The position numbers and the translations under genes are program-made. DNA of 64,000 bases from Poa pratensis (Eukaryota; Streptophyta; Magnoliopsida; Poales; Poaceae), in NCBI GenBank assembly GCA_947311845.1, contig CAMZMU010000107.1, positions 20,764,359 through 20,828,358 on the forward strand, read 5' to 3'. Shown here in pieces: positions 11,860 through 24,173 of the stretch (position 1 is the stretch's first letter; each line of letters opens with the position of its first letter). The notes beneath the pieces were generated by a model, which had not been told where the DNA came from, made no database searches, and worked only from the letters and a program-made list of their open reading frames with translations.

Positions 11860-13301
11860 GTAGCACCTCGCAGAGCTTACACACGTACGGAGAAGATGAC
11901 GACCTCCGGGCTCCGATCCAGCCGGGCAGCGGAAGTAGAAGACTTGGACTCGAGAGAACCAGCAGCACGGCGGTGTGCGTATGGTGGAGAAAACCTCAAC
12001 CCGTGCGTAGCCCCAATTGCGGAGTCACGTCTAAACGGATGAGTGAGAGAGAATTTCTGGGTGAATTTCCAAGGCAAGGGGCACCCCTATTTAAAGGAAG
12101 AGGGAGGCTGCCAGGCTTGGTGACTTGGCGGTGTGGGACTATTCCCACACCAGCCGCACCACCAGCTGGTGCGCCAGCCTAGGTGGGCCCCTTGTGGCCC
12201 ACCCGGCCACCCTCCATGGTGCGGCTCCCTTTGGGGGGAAATTCCCCCCTATGGGCCTTCTCCTCCGGGAGTTGGCCCATTTAAGGTTTGGGCTGCCAAT
12301 AAATTCAAAAATAAATAAATAAAAATATATTTAATCATTAATTACATTAATTAATATTAAATACATATTATCTAATTTATTTCGGCTCCGAAAAACATTT
12401 CTCCAGCCCCCGAACTCCGTCGGATATCACCCGGTACCCGGAACACTTCCGATATTCTTCTCTCTATTTTCTTCTCTACGTCCAATCTAAATAAACGTCA
12501 CCGACCCTTAAGTGTGTCACCCTAGCGGTTCGGGAACACTCCAGACATGATCTAGACACGTTCTCCGATCAATGACTATCAACGGTGGCTGGATAACCGT
12601 GACAGTCCCTATGCGTCCACGAATGTCTTTTTATCGTTTGAACCTTAGACGTCCAGTTTCAATCTTTTGCCCGATGATATTTAGATTGTCCGAGACTCGT
12701 TCTCCGGTATCACGATTACCGAGCTTGATCTCGTCACTTGACAATTCTATCTTTACTCGTTTGTGATATTACATCCTCGTGACCTAGTCACATGCTTGCA
12801 AGCTCATTGATGTAATCTCACCGAGTGGGCCCAGAGTATCTATCCTGCTATGTGGATTGGCAAATCCCGATCTTGATCACTCGCCTCGACCACTTCCTTC
12901 GGATACCCGAAAGGGACACCTTTATTGTCATGCTAGATAAGACATGACGTTTGATGCAACCAAAGCACCTTCCAGAAGCAGCGATTAGATATGATCTCAC
13001 GGTCAAAGGTATGAACACTACGTTTCTATATATCTTGGGTGCGTGTCTATCACATCATTCTCCTAATGACATGACTCCATTGTCAATTGAGTAAATGTCC
13101 ATGATCAGGAAACCTTGATCATCTATTGCCCATGGACTAGTTAAGAGGCTACTTGGGACCTGGTTGTTTACATACCACATGTGTATTAATGTTTCCGCTT
13201 AATATAGTTATAGCATGGTACAAAACTTATAATGAACAATTGAGATATGACAAATAAAATATCTTTATTAATTGCCTCTAGGGCATATCTCCTTTAATAA
13301 T

Positions 13302-15174
13302 CACGTGGCAGACATGAGACTTTAGGTTTTGGAACTTTTTCTCTGCCATATTTATTATTCCCTTTATATTCGATGAGAAGCCAGACGGGACCTTGATACT
13401 GTTCAGAACTTCAAAAAAGATCTCATTCTCTTCTTTGGTAAGAGTGTAGCTGGCAGGACCTTGATACTTCTCTGGATTCGGGTCGTCTCGTTCGTGCATA
13501 CGTTGCTGGTGCAGCCGTGCATCCGGTGTATCTTTCGTCTTCCCATACACGCCCAAGAAGCTTAGCAAGTTCACGCAAAGATTTTTCGTCACGTGCATCA
13601 CATCGATTGCAGAGCGAACCTCTAGGATTTTCCAATAGGGTAGCTCCCAAAATATAGATTTCTTCTTCCACATGGGTACGTGTCCGTCAGCGTCATTCGA
13701 AACAGATTGTCCGCCAGGACCCTTTCCAAAAATTACTTTTAAATCTTTGACCATGTCATATATATCATCACCAGTAGGGCAGTTAGGCTTCGTCCGGTGA
13801 TCTGACTCACCTTTGAAATGCTTGCCTTTCTTTCTTAAGGGATGCTTGTTTGGAAGAAATCGACGATGACCTGGGTACACATTCTTGTTTGTCAAATATA
13901 TACTTTCAGTCTCACCTAAACAGTGGGTGCATGCATTGTATCCCTTGTTTGACTGTCCTGAAATGTTACTAAGAGCAGGCCAATCATTGATGGTTACAAA
14001 CAACAATGCTTGTAGGTCAAATTCCTCCTGTTTGTGCTCATCCCACACACGTACACCTTCTTCACGCCACAACTGTAAAAGTTATTCAACCAATGGCCTC
14101 AGATACACATCAATGTCGTTGCCGGGTTGATTTAGGCCTTGGATGAGCACTGGTATCATAATGAACTTTCGTTTTATGCCCAACCAAGGAGGAGTCTGTG
14201 TCGATTTTTCTCCACCGCGACCCATCAGCGGGGTGTCTCAACATGAGGTCTTTCTTATGGTCTTCTTTGTGCCATCGCAACAACTTGGCATGCTCTTTGT
14301 TTTGGAACAAACGTTTCAACCATGATATTATAGGAGCATACCACATCACCTTGGCAGGAACCCTCTTCCTGGGGCGCGGCTCGCCCTCAACATCACCAGG
14401 ATCATCTCGCCTGATTTAATACCGCAATGCACCACATACCGGGCATGCATTCAAATTCTCGTACTCCTCATCGCGGTAGAGGATGCAGTTATTGATGCAT
14501 GCATGTATCTTCTGCACCTCTAATCCTAGAGGGCAGACAACCTTCTTTGCTTCGTACGTACTAGGGGGCAATACGTTATCCCTTGAAAGCATCTTCTTTA
14601 ATATTTTCAGCTACTTTTCAAATCCCTTGTCAGATAGACCATTCTCTACCTTCCATAGCAGCAATTCCAGTGTGGTACCCAGCTTTTTCTGCCCATCTTC
14701 GTAATTTGGGTATAACAATTTTTTGTGATCTTCTAACATGCGCTTCAACTTCAACCTCTCGTTTTCACTTCCGCAGTTTATCTGTGCATCAAGAATGGCT
14801 CGACGAAGATCATCATCGGGCTCATCAACAATGGCCTCTTCCTCAGCTTCGTCTTCCCCCATTGTAGTACCACCGTGTTCAGGGAACATATGATAGTTGT
14901 CATCATCCTCTTCTTCTTTATTGTCTTCCATTATAACCCCTCTTTCTCCGTGCTTGGTCCAACAATTATAGCCAGACATGAAACCGGACTGCAACAGGTG
15001 GTACTGTAGGGTTTTTGAGCAAGAGTAATCCTTCGTATTCTTACAGACACTACATGGACAACAAATAAAACCATTCCGCTTGTTTGGCTCAGCCACATCG
15101 AGAAAATTATGCAAGCTATTAATGAAGTCCGGATAGCGTCGGTCACCGTACATCCATTGTCGTCTCATCTGCAT
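13302..15174 (-). pseudogene. CACTA transposase, N-terminal part (transposase-associated domain and TNP2)
   Basis: A 187-codon frame (14611-15174) begins with the transposase-associated domain (WMYGDRRYPDFINSLHNFL, then a Cys cluster CCPCSVCKN) and continues into an acidic linker. Frames at 14110-14349 and 13278-14072 carry TNP2 (LLRWHKEDHKKDLMLRHPAD, then FVTINDWPALSNISGQ, AIDVMHVTKNLCVNLLSFLG). These must be joined by frameshifts, so the gene is already degenerate. The true gene is cut after ...CHVI at 13302; the residues printed beyond that (IKGDMP) come from the inserted LTR. TNP2 binds and cuts CACTA termini in active relatives. The residues needed for catalysis cannot be checked by eye. 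Confidence 0.87.
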
Positions 15175-15328
15175 TATATAAATATATCAACAAAATTTAC
15201 AGTACATAATGAATAGAGAAGTGACCAAATTAATTAATACAAGTTCATCACATTAAAACCAAAATAGAGTAGTGACCAAATGTAATATATAGTTCACATA
15301 CAAAACATACATTGAAACTAACATACAA

Positions 15329-15598
15329 CTATCTAATGCATTTAAATGCAACAACAAATGCGATCAAAATCGTAACTAAGGTAACTATTGATCCAACGGC
15401 ATAATGATACCAAGTCTCTTTATTAATTGCATATTTTCTAATCTTTCTAATTTTCAAGTGCATTGCATCCATCTTGATCTTGTGACCATCGACGACATCG
15501 GCAAGATACAACTCCAATTTCATCTTCTCTTCTTCAATTCTTTTAAATTTTTCTTTCAAATCATCGTTTTCTTTTTCAACTAAATTTAACCTCTCCAC
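15329..15598 (-). CDS. Small coiled-coil plus membrane-segment ORF inside the CACTA element
   Basis: An 89-residue minus-strand frame lies upstream (5') of the transposase on the same strand. Residues 1-35 are rich in Glu/Lys/Leu with heptad-like spacing (NLVEKENDDLKEKFKRIEEE), suggesting a coiled coil. Residues 66-88 are hydrophobic (VGSIVTLVTILIAFVVAF), like a C-terminal membrane anchor. I recall similar ORFs in other wheat-group CACTA elements but know no function. It could be an accessory protein of the element or a captured host fragment. It is intact here although the transposase is not. Confidence 0.5.
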   Translation of the reverse strand: MERLNLVEKENDDLKEKFKRIEEEKMKLELYLADVVDGHKIKMDAMHLKIRKIRKYAINKETWYHYAVGSIVTLVTILIAFVVAFKCIR

Positions 15599-16269
15599 AA
15601 GATGGTCAGTTGGAATTTCCGGTTCACATACCTCCTAGATAAAAATATCTATGTCAAGTGTTGGTCGGCATAATTGTCATATAAACACGAAATGAAACAA
15701 ATAGTTATAAAAGATAATTAATATACCACATCTGAATCATAGACCGGGCGAGGGCCGACGGGGACGGATATCAAAACCATGGCACTATAAATATAACAAA
15801 CAATCATACAAGTAAGAAAATTATACAAGTAATAACTATGCATCTAAATCATACAAGTAAGATTTCTTTTTTTAAGATAAAAACAAGAGGCTCACCAAGG
15901 TGGTGCCGGTGACGGGACGGCGCGGGCGATCGACGGCGGTGAGGACGGGGACAGGACGGCACTAAAACCCACAAATTATACTTTAATTTTAGCTCAAATT
16001 GCATATAAAACAAATGAACTCCCTAACTTAGACATTTCATCAAACACCTAGCTAGCACTAGAAAAATGAAATGAGCTAAACTAGCAATGAAATGAGCTAA
16101 ATTAGGAACGTCGGAAGAATGGATGAAGTTGCTAACCCTTAGATAGATGGGTGCCGCCAATCTTGACAAATCGTGGAGAAAAATGAGAATGAACTCGAAC
16201 TCGAGAGAGTGAAAGAGGAGAAAAAGGGAGTGTGGCTCGAGTAGGAAATGGAGCTGACTCGGGGTGGAA

Positions 16270-16468
16270 GAAGAGATATAGGGGAACCCTTTAGTCCCGG
16301 TTCGTGATACGAACCTGGACTAAAGGTGCTCACGTCGGCCCCACCTCTGCGGCTGCCTGCCGCGGACCTTTAGTTCTGGTTCGTATCACGAACCGGGACT
16401 AATGATCCCGTCTGAATCGGGACTGGTGCCGTGCCGCGTCCCGACCGTTCGAACCGGGACTACTAGTG
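16270..16468. repeat. CACTA right terminus and subterminal repeats
   Basis: Several copies of AACCGGGACTAA and its complement occur around 16290-16320, 16370-16400 and 16450. They pair as imperfect hairpins (GGTTCGTGATACGAACC around 16301 and its partner near 16380). The terminus is ...GACTACTAGTG ending at 16468. Confidence 0.8.
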
Positions 16469-16857
16469 TTACGATATCATCAAATGAAGATCTCAAGGCA
16501 CAAATAATGCTTGGTGCAAGGACTCAACATGAGCCTTGAGAAATATATGCTAAACGATGACAAGCTAAAAATTTAGACACAAACACCGTCCAGACTCAAG
16601 GAGTGACGCTGGTGCACTAAAGAACCATCGCACCATCAACCTGGAAAGATAGTAACGAGCAGAAGACAAGGACATGAAGACACCTGGTTGAGAAACTTTC
16701 ATTGGTGTGCTTGAAAAACTTAAGACGCATACTCTATCATGAAGTTCATGAAAAACTGAGCCGGCGTGCATGGAAACTCGAAGCAGAAGCCAAATGTATT
16801 TGAAGACAGTCTTTATTTTATCTTTGAGTCATAATAGTACAACCCGACTATTAAGGT
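16469..16857. other. Intergenic, nothing recognised
   Basis: Unique-looking DNA to the right of the CACTA terminus. No open frame of note and no repeat structure seen. Confidence 0.5.
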
Positions 16858-17580
16858 TGTTTTTTTTTTTTGAGGAAGGATCCAATCCACATATTCCAGA
16901 AACTCGGTACAAATTACAAGCAGGTCCAGAAAACAGAAATAAAAACAAAAGGACCCAGAAACTTGCACAGAGCCCCTCGAAGCAGCTGAAGAAAACGCAA
17001 TTGGATCCTAGTCGCTCCCCAAGCTCCTAGCAGTCGTCGGAGACGCCGTACCGCTCGCCGCCGGGAAGAAGGCGCCGCCACACGTTGTAGAAAGCCGCAG
17101 AAGCCGTCCGCCGCGCAGCGACGAAACCTAGTCTCGTTGAACGAGCACGGCCACAGCTCCCTCTTCCCCGCTCCGCCCAACTTCCAGCCGCCTCCGCCTC
17201 AGCCAGGACCACCGCCACGAACACCCAGCCACCTCCAGGCTCCACTCCCCTCGCCACCACGGCCGGCCGGAGAAGAAACGCCGAAGGAGACAACCTGCAA
17301 CACCAGCACCAAAACAGAAACTCCAACCTCCATCCGCTCCTCCCCTCGCCGCCATGGCCGGCCAGAAGAGCAAAGAAGGAGAAGGAGATCCGACGAAACA
17401 GCTCCACGACCTCCCCGGCGACGAGGCCGGAACGGGGGAAGAGGAGGGAGCACCACGCCCAACACACCGCCGCCATCGCCTCCGTAAACGACAGCGGCGC
17501 TAGGGCACGCACACCTACTAGACTACTACCTATCTACACGCACGAGCAGGAGCCGGAGCTCCCCCCCCCCCACCTCACGG
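16858..17580 (-). other. Possible poly(A) retroposon, GC-rich
   Basis: A run of T at 16860-16872 (poly(A) on the minus strand) borders an A-rich stretch and then a very GC-rich block (17030-17500) open in several frames on both strands. The pattern suits a retroposed transcript or LINE 5' leader. The long overlapping frames follow from GC content rather than coding. No target duplication was found, so the assignment is tentative. Confidence 0.3.
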
Positions 17581-17631
17581 TGCCGGAACGGCCACCGGAG
17601 GCGGAGGGGAGCGGTGGATCTGCAAGGCAGT

Positions 17632-17787
17632 ACCTGCAACTTGTTATGCGCTCAACTCAACTCATATATACTTCCAACATAAACCTCTCTTGAAATCTCT
17701 TAACTAATTTATACTTCCAACTCATATATACTCAACTCATATATGCTTCCAACATAGTACAACCTGCAACTTGTTATGCGCTCAACT
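17632..17787 (+). repeat. Local direct repeat (two 26-bp copies)
   Basis: ACCTGCAACTTGTTATGCGC followed by TCAACT occurs at 17632 and again at 17762, 130 bp apart. The intervening DNA also repeats CTCATATATACTTCCAAC. This looks like a small duplication at the edge of unit A. Confidence 0.7.
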
Positions 17788-17789
17788 AA

Positions 17790-18858
17790 TTTCTGTCTTA
17801 TAAGGAACAATATATTAGATGACTTGCACGAAAACTAAAATAACCATAATTTGTCCTATACTTGCACGAATACTTTTCGTGATTAGACATAGATAAATCG
17901 ACCGGTTGTATATATTGGACTGCTCAAAGGATATAACATATGTGGTTTTAACAAATGTTTGGCACTAATGATCCAAATAAGTGTTACTTAGTAACATATT
18001 TTACAAATAATACGATCTTTAAATCTAGAGGGATTAATAGAGAAATTTCATACAAAATCCAGGTCTTATGAAATCCATACGTACATCCTTTGTTTAGAAA
18101 AATACCTTAAGGCGAAGGACAATAGCTGCTCCAAATTACAGCCAAAAGGTACACGACAATAAACTTATGTTATGTTATATTGCTAAAAGAGGATTTATGG
18201 ATAGAAGGAGAGTAGGGCATGATTAGCTGAATCCCAAACAAAACAAAACAACAAAAATGCTCACAGGGCGTGTTTTGATGCACAAAAGAAATGCAGGAAC
18301 TCTGCAACAAACTATGCATATTGGATTTATTCATCGTATTATAACTCTCTCCCTCATTAAATATTCGTTTTTCCAGAGGGCTGGAAAAAGATATGTCATG
18401 TTTCCTCCTTATATTGTTTTAAATTACACAACCAGGGGGTTCTCTTGTATTAAGAATAACCCCAACATGCTAGCAACATATGACTAGCTATCATTATCAC
18501 GGCATCTTGCTGAACTTTGAAAGAAAACATTATCACATGATCTGCTAAAAAGACCTACCTGGATCTTCCATAGTAAAATATAGGATGCTAGAGCTTTTAT
18601 GTGCCCGTTTTGATCAGATTAAAAGAGAGAAAGAGAATGCACGTCAGGATTCATTCAGTGTGCTACAAGTTCCCCAACAATTTGTGCCATAAAATGTAGT
18701 TGGTGCAATAACATGATCTAAAAGAACTGTAGGTAGGACGTTCCCTTTGGATAGGAATAGTTTGCTTCCTCTAGCATTTCTTGAAAATATTTATGTAAGA
18801 AGACCTAACTAGAGAATTTAAGAGAAAAATATAACCAAGGGATTAATCAGAACAAAGA
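17790..18858 (+). repeat. Paralogous unit A, left block
   Basis: Aligns, with moderate divergence, to 51780-53700. Shared runs include CTAAAATAACCATAATTTGT, GGATTAATAGAGAAATTTC, ATGAAATCCATAC and GTTCCCCAACAATTTGTGC. It contains no convincing gene. The block ends at the Copia target site AACAAAGA; its continuation is at 25140. Confidence 0.8.
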
Positions 18859-19655
18859 TGTTGGAATTTTGACTAGTATTACTAGTGGGCCTTTGGTCCA
18901 AAGCCCAACTAAAAATTCTGAAATTCTCATTTGACCCATTCGTGGCTGGTTGTGTGTGACTAAAGTTTAGTCTCACATTGCTAGTTTAGAGAGTGTTGCA
19001 CCACTTTATAAGGTGGAGTGTTGTGCTACTTGGAGTGCTTGTGAGAACAGAAGGCTCTCTCCCGCGCACTCCTCCTCCTCCGCCGCTCGCTCGTCTCGTC
19101 ACGACACGCCGCGCCGCGCCGCGGGTTGCGGGAATCTTGCCGAGCCGAGCTTATATTTTTGCTGTTCGGGAAAATTAAATGAGTCATTGATTGATAATTA
19201 ACGGACGCCCTAGTTCCAGAACCTTGCGCCGCCGTATTCCAAGTCTTCTCCATCCCGTCTTCCGGCGTGCACCGGTTGAAGGGACAGTAGGCCTCCGAAA
19301 CCCCACCTCTTGTGATCCTGTACGGGAGAGGGGCGATCAGGTTTTGGGGGAGTGCACTCGCGCGACTACTGGCTTCGAGTTCTTCCCCAACGACGACTTC
19401 TTCCCCGACATCGGCAACCTCTTCATCGACGACATGGGTGACAGCGGTTCCTCTACTGCTGCACAGTACGTGTTCTTGATCCTTTTGTTGGAGATATTGC
19501 TAGAGTTTCTGCTTATATTAGTTTCTCTAGATTCGTTTGGTTTATCTACTGTTTTAGTAGATCGCATGATTAGTTTAATACCTGTTATTCTGGTCATGAA
19601 TTGTTTACTATTTTCGCGGATTAAATCAATTGCTAAATTGCTTATATATTTAACA
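18859..19655 (+). repeat. Copia 5' LTR (internally deleted)
   Basis: 797 bp against 966 bp for the 3' LTR. About 170 bp are missing where AACGGAC joins GCCCTAGTT near 19206. The lost part includes the segment with ACTATATATAC, a TATA-like site, so this LTR has probably lost its core promoter. Confidence 0.88.
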
Positions 19656-19674
19656 ATCCAAAAACCTGATTGTA

Positions 19675-20546
19675 GGCAACTTGCATCGCCTAGCTTTCTC
19701 GTGTCGACGAGGCCGTTTCCTTTCAAAGGGGAGCAATATAAACGGTGGCGCATGAGAGCAGTTTACTGGTTTCAGAACAGTAACTGCTATGCTGCCACCA
19801 AAGGCAAGCCTGAGGGCGAGCTTAATGCTGCACAATTGGAGACATATGAGAGACTCGATACTCTTTTCAAGAGTGCCCTCCTTAGTATCCTTGACGACTC
19901 CATTGTGGACTCGTACATGTCGTTTGATAACGGCAAGGTATGTGGGATGCGCTCGAGGCCAAATTTGGGGCCTCGGATGCTGGCAGCGAGTTGTACGTCA
20001 TGGAGCAATTCTATGACTACAAGATGACTGATGAGCGTTCTGTTGTACAACAGGCATGAGATACAGTCACTCGCAAAAGAACTTGAGCACTTCAAGTGTA
20101 ATCTACCGGACAAGTTTGTTGCCGGTGGTATTATCGCTAAGCTTCCATCTTCATGGAGCAACTTTGCTACTGCTCTGAAACAAGAGACAAGAGTTTTCCG
20201 TTTCGGATCTCATTGGGTCTCTTGACGTGGAAGAGAAGGCGAGAGCAAAGGACACACGTGCTCGAGTTGCTGAGGCTGGTTCTAGTGCCCACATGTACAA
20301 AGAAGAATTTCCAGCATTCCCACAAGCCCAAATATAACAAGGGCAAATCTGAGCAAAGGCAAGTCTGATGATAGGCACAAGCCAAAACAGCCTACCAACT
20401 TCAAGAAGAACAACAATAAGCCAAGGAAGGGATCATGCCATGTTTGGTGATCCAATCACTGGGCACCTCGCTGTCCCAACCGCCATGAGCTGCGCGGACT
20501 GGACAACAATGGCAAGACTGCCAATGTTGTCATTGGTGACACTGAG
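19675..20546 (+). pseudogene. Copia gag, degenerate
   Basis: The gag-like sequence begins near FPFKGEQYKRWRMRAVYWF and continues through LETYERLDTLFKSALLSILD. A one-base loss at about 19938 then moves the rest (FDNGK / MWDALEAKFG) into another frame. Near 20430 the zinc knuckle can be recognised (CHV... NHWAPRC) but its second Cys codon is destroyed by a small deletion that creates a TGA. The copy cannot make functional nucleocapsid protein. Confidence 0.8.
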
Positions 20547-21877
20547 ATGAAGGATTCTGGGTACGGTATATTTCCTACCATCCTTTCAGTTTGTCATTCT
20601 CCTGAATGGTTGATTGACACTGGTGCCAATGTACATGTTTGTGCTGATGCCTCCATGTTTTCTTCTTACCAGTTCACAGGGACTTCTCCCGTGCTGATGG
20701 GGAACGGGTCACATGCTTCTGTTCGTGGTGTTGGCACGGTCGATCTGAAGTTTACTTCGGGAAGATCGTGCGGCTGAAGAACGTGCATCATGTGCCCTCC
20801 ATCAATAAAAATCTCGTCAGCGGATCTCTTCTGTGTCGAGATGGTTATAAGTTGGTTTTCGAGTCCAATAAAGTTGTAATATCTAAGTATGGACAATTTG
20901 TTGGAAAAGGCTATGAGTGCGGAGGCTTGTTCCGCCTATCTTTGTCAGATTTTGCACTAAAGTTATTAATCATATTTGTCATGAGGTTGAGTCCAATATT
21001 TGGCATTCACGACTTTGTCATATTAACTTTGGTTGCATGACGCGGCTAGCTAGTTTGGATTTAATTCCGAAATTCACTACTGTCAAAGGTTCCAAGTGTC
21101 AAGTATGTGTGCAAGCTAAGCAACCTCGCAAGTCCCATACGACTGCTGAGGCAAGAGACTTGGCACCGCTGGAACTTATACATTCGGATCTCTGTGAGAT
21201 GAATGGCGTGTTGACAAAAGGCGGAAAGAAATATTTCATGACGCTTATTGATGACTCCACTAGATATTGTTATGTGTATCTTCTGAAATCAAAAGATGAG
21301 GCTTTAAACTATTTTAAAATCTATAAAGCTGAAGCAGAGAACCAACTTGATCGAAAATTAAACGGCTAAGGTCTGATCGTGGTGGAGAGTATTTTTCCAA
21401 TGAGTTTGATTCGTTTTGTGCGGAACATGGTATAATCCATGAGAGGACGCCTCCCTACTCGCCTCAGTCAAATGGGGTGGCTGAAAGAAAGAACCGAACT
21501 CTAACTGATTTGGTTAACGCCATGTTAGACACTTCGGGTCTCTCCAAGGCATGGTGGGGGAGGCTTTATTGACAGCTTGTCATGTCCTAAACCGAGTTCC
21601 CACAAAGACGAAAACTGTTTCTCCATTTGAGGAATGGGAAAGGAAAAATACGAGACTCTCTTACTTTCGTACTTGGGGTTGTTTGGCGAAAGTCAATATA
21701 CCAATTCCCAAGAAGCGCAAGCTTGGACCAAAAACCGTGGATTGTGTTCTTCTGGGCTACGCTTTTCATAGCGTTGGTTATAGATTTTTGGTAGTAAAAT
21801 CTGAGGTATCCGACGTTAACGTTGGTACGATTATGGAGTCGAAGGATGCGACTTTCTTTGAGGAATCTTTCCCATGA
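20547..21877 (+). pseudogene. Copia protease and integrase region
   Basis: The aspartic protease motif is visible (EWLIDTGANVHVC). After a frame break near 20765 comes the GAG-pre-integrase HHCC zinc site (HSRLCHINFG ... KCQVC, 20990-21110). The integrase core follows, with its first Asp in LIHSDLCEMN, the second in RSDRGGEYF (after a frame break at 21360) and the Glu in GVAERKNRT. A further frame break lies at about 21550. All three catalytic acidic residues remain but not in one frame. Confidence 0.88.
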
Positions 21878-23620
21878 AGGATATGCCTAGCTCATCAAAT
21901 CAGGAGATACCTAATACATCTAGTCAGGAATTGGTTGATATTCCTGATCCTACCATTTCGATAGAACACACTGATAATCCTGTGGAGGATGACAATGAAG
22001 TTCCTGTTAGGAGCAAGAGACAGAGGACTGCAAAGTCCTTTGGTGATGATTTCATTGTGTACCTTGTGGATGACACACCCAGTACCATTTCAGAAGCCTA
22101 TGCATCTCTTGATGCTGACTACTGGAAGGAAGCTGTCCGTAGCGAGATGGATTCCATCTTGGCTAACGGAACCTGGGAAGTCACTGATCGTCCTTATGGG
22201 TGTAAACCTGTAGGATGTAAGTGGGTGTTCAAGAAAAAGCTTAGGCCTGATGGTACTATTGAGAAGTACAAGGCGCGGCTTGTGGCCAAGGGTTATACCC
22301 AGAAAGAAGGTGAAGACTTCTTTGATACTTACTCACCTGTGGCTAGACTGACCACGATTCGTGTGCTACTTTCGTTGGCTGCCTCGCATGGTCTTCTCGT
22401 TCATCAAATGGACGTTAAGACAGCTTTCCTAAATGGAGAGTTAGACGAGGAAATTTACATGGATCAGCCCGATGGTTTTGTAGTACCTGGTCAGGAAGCA
22501 AAGGTGTGCAAGTTGTTGAAGTCTTTATATGGCCTGAAGCAAGCTCCTAAGCAATGGCATGAAAAGTTTGAAAGAACTTTAACTGCTGCAGGTTTCGTTG
22601 TAAACGAATCTGACAAGTGTGTGTACTATCGCTATGGTGGGGGCGAGGGAGTTATTCTCTGTCTGTATGTCGATGACATACTGATCTTTGGAACCAACCT
22701 TGAATTGATTAAGGAGGTTAAGGATTTCTTATCTCGCTGTTTTGAGATGAAGGATCTAGGAGTGGCTGATGTTATCTTGAACATCAAGCTGCTGAGAGAT
22801 GGTAATGGTGGGATTACACTGCTTCAGTCTCACTATGTGGAAAAGGTCTTGAGTCGCTTCGGGTATGACGACTGCAAGCCTTCTCCGACACCATATGATC
22901 CTAGTGTGTTGCTTCGAAAGAATCAACAGAGTGCTAGAGATCAGCTGAGATATTCTCAGATTATTGGCTCGCTTATGTATTTGGCTTGTGCCACGAGGCC
23001 TGACATCTCTTTTGCTGTGAGCAAGTTGAGCCGGTTTGTTTCTAATCCGGGAGATGATCATTGGCATGCTCTTGAGAGAGTTATGCGTTATTTAAAAGGC
23101 ACTGCGAGCTATGGAATTCACTACTCCGGGTATCCGAGGGTACTGGAGGGTTATAGTGATTCAATTGGATATCTGATGCTGATGAGATTAAGGCCACGAG
23201 TGGTTATGTGTTTACACTCGGTGGTGGCGCTGTTTCCTGGAAGTCTTGCAAGCAGACCATCTTAACGAGGTCAACTATGGAAGCAGAACTCACAGCGTTA
23301 GACACAGCCACTGTTGAAGCAGAGTGGCTTCGTGAGCTTTTGATGGACTTACCTGTGGTTGAAAAACCAATACCCGCTATCCTTATGAACTGTGATAATC
23401 AAACTGTGATAGTAAGATTAAAAGTTCTAAGGATAATTTGAAGTCATCAAGGCATGTGAAGAGGAGATTGAAATCTGTCAGAAAATTGAGAAACTCCGGA
23501 GTTATTGCGTTGGATTATATCCAAACATCTAAGAATTTGGCAGATCCCTTCACAAAGGGTTTATCACGTAATGTGATAGATAGTGCATCGAGGGAGATGG
23601 GTTTGAGACCCACGGTATGA
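21874..23620 (+). pseudogene. Copia reverse transcriptase and RNase H
   Basis: An uninterrupted 463-codon frame (21874-23265) carries the reverse transcriptase: [48 protein letters not shown] and the active site [10 protein letters not shown] near residue 268. RNase H continues in other frames ([19 protein letters not shown] at 23230, then LADPFTKGLS near 23540) and ends with a stop at 23618-23620. This is the best preserved coding part of the element. Frame breaks at about 23190 and 23410 make it non-functional as one protein. Confidence 0.9.
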
Positions 23621-24173
23621 GTTGTCCACAGTGGTAAACCACTCTATGTGATCGGAGATCCCGTGAATTAGAAGTGGGTGACAAGCTGTTGGTCAGCTGG
23701 AGGAGAGTATCCTACATTATTTTCCCACTCCGTGAAGATGCAATACTCTCCTGATCTGCATGGCAGGTTGATATTTATCTTAATGTGTTCCAAGCGGCTT
23801 ACTTTTATAAGCGGAGATGTTATCCTGCAGAGCATCTCTTGAGGAATACACCTATATGAGTCTGACTATTAAACGTCGTAGTCTATGAGAGTTGGGTGCT
23901 CTAGTAAACTCATGAAAGGTCTTGGAGTATGACGCATAAGCTCCACCCGCGGGGAAGCCTTGCGGCAGCCCAGTATCGGTCAAGGGCTTGTGTGAAACTA
24001 GTTTGCAGCAAACTTGTAGTTCAAGGCATAGTCCACTATCCAAGTTGTGATCTAGTGTAACATAAGTTTCTAAGTGGAAGTTCAACTTAACAGTCTCCAC
24101 TAAGCACCGGTATATAAAACAATGTTTTGGAACTGAATGATGAGATGTGTGCCAATGAGACTTTGTGGGGGAT

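Larger units (their letters stand above)
2706..13296 (-). mobile_element. Solo LTR of an Angela/WIS/BARE-like Copia element, itself interrupted
   Basis: The minus strand begins TAAAGGAGATATGCCCTAGAGG just inside 13296, close to the Angela/WIS/BARE LTR start. It ends at 2706 in ...CCCCTTCA. The terminal octamers form an imperfect inverted repeat. The host duplication ATAAT is present on both sides (2701-2705 and 13297-13301), and removing the insert restores the CACTA transposase reading HVI-MTQLL. Without the nested Gypsy element the LTR is about 1.68 kb. No Copia internal domain is present, so this is a solo LTR left after recombination between the two LTRs of a full element. Confidence 0.85.
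492..16468 (-). mobile_element. CACTA (En/Spm, DTC) transposon split by nested LTR retrotransposons
   Basis: The right end reads, on the minus strand, CACTAGTAGTCCCGGTTC. The left end at 492 is a degenerate version (CACGCTGTTAGTCCCGGTT). Both ends are followed inward by several TTTAGTCCCGGTTC-type subterminal repeats, typical of Triticeae CACTA elements. Between them, on the minus strand, lie the conserved transposase segments in the expected order: the transposase-associated N-terminal domain, TNP2, then DUF4218 and DUF4216. The gene is cut between TNP2 and DUF4218 by a 10.6-kb insertion at 2706-13296; without it the element is about 5.4 kb. The 3-bp host duplication expected for CACTA is not visible (AAA on the left, TTA on the right), so one terminus is probably eroded. 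The element is immobile as it stands because the transposase is disrupted and frameshifted. Confidence 0.88.

Noticed and set aside
17027..17512. 161-codon minus-strand frame in GC-rich DNA
   Set aside because: Several overlapping frames on both strands are open at once because of high GC; no domain is recognisable.
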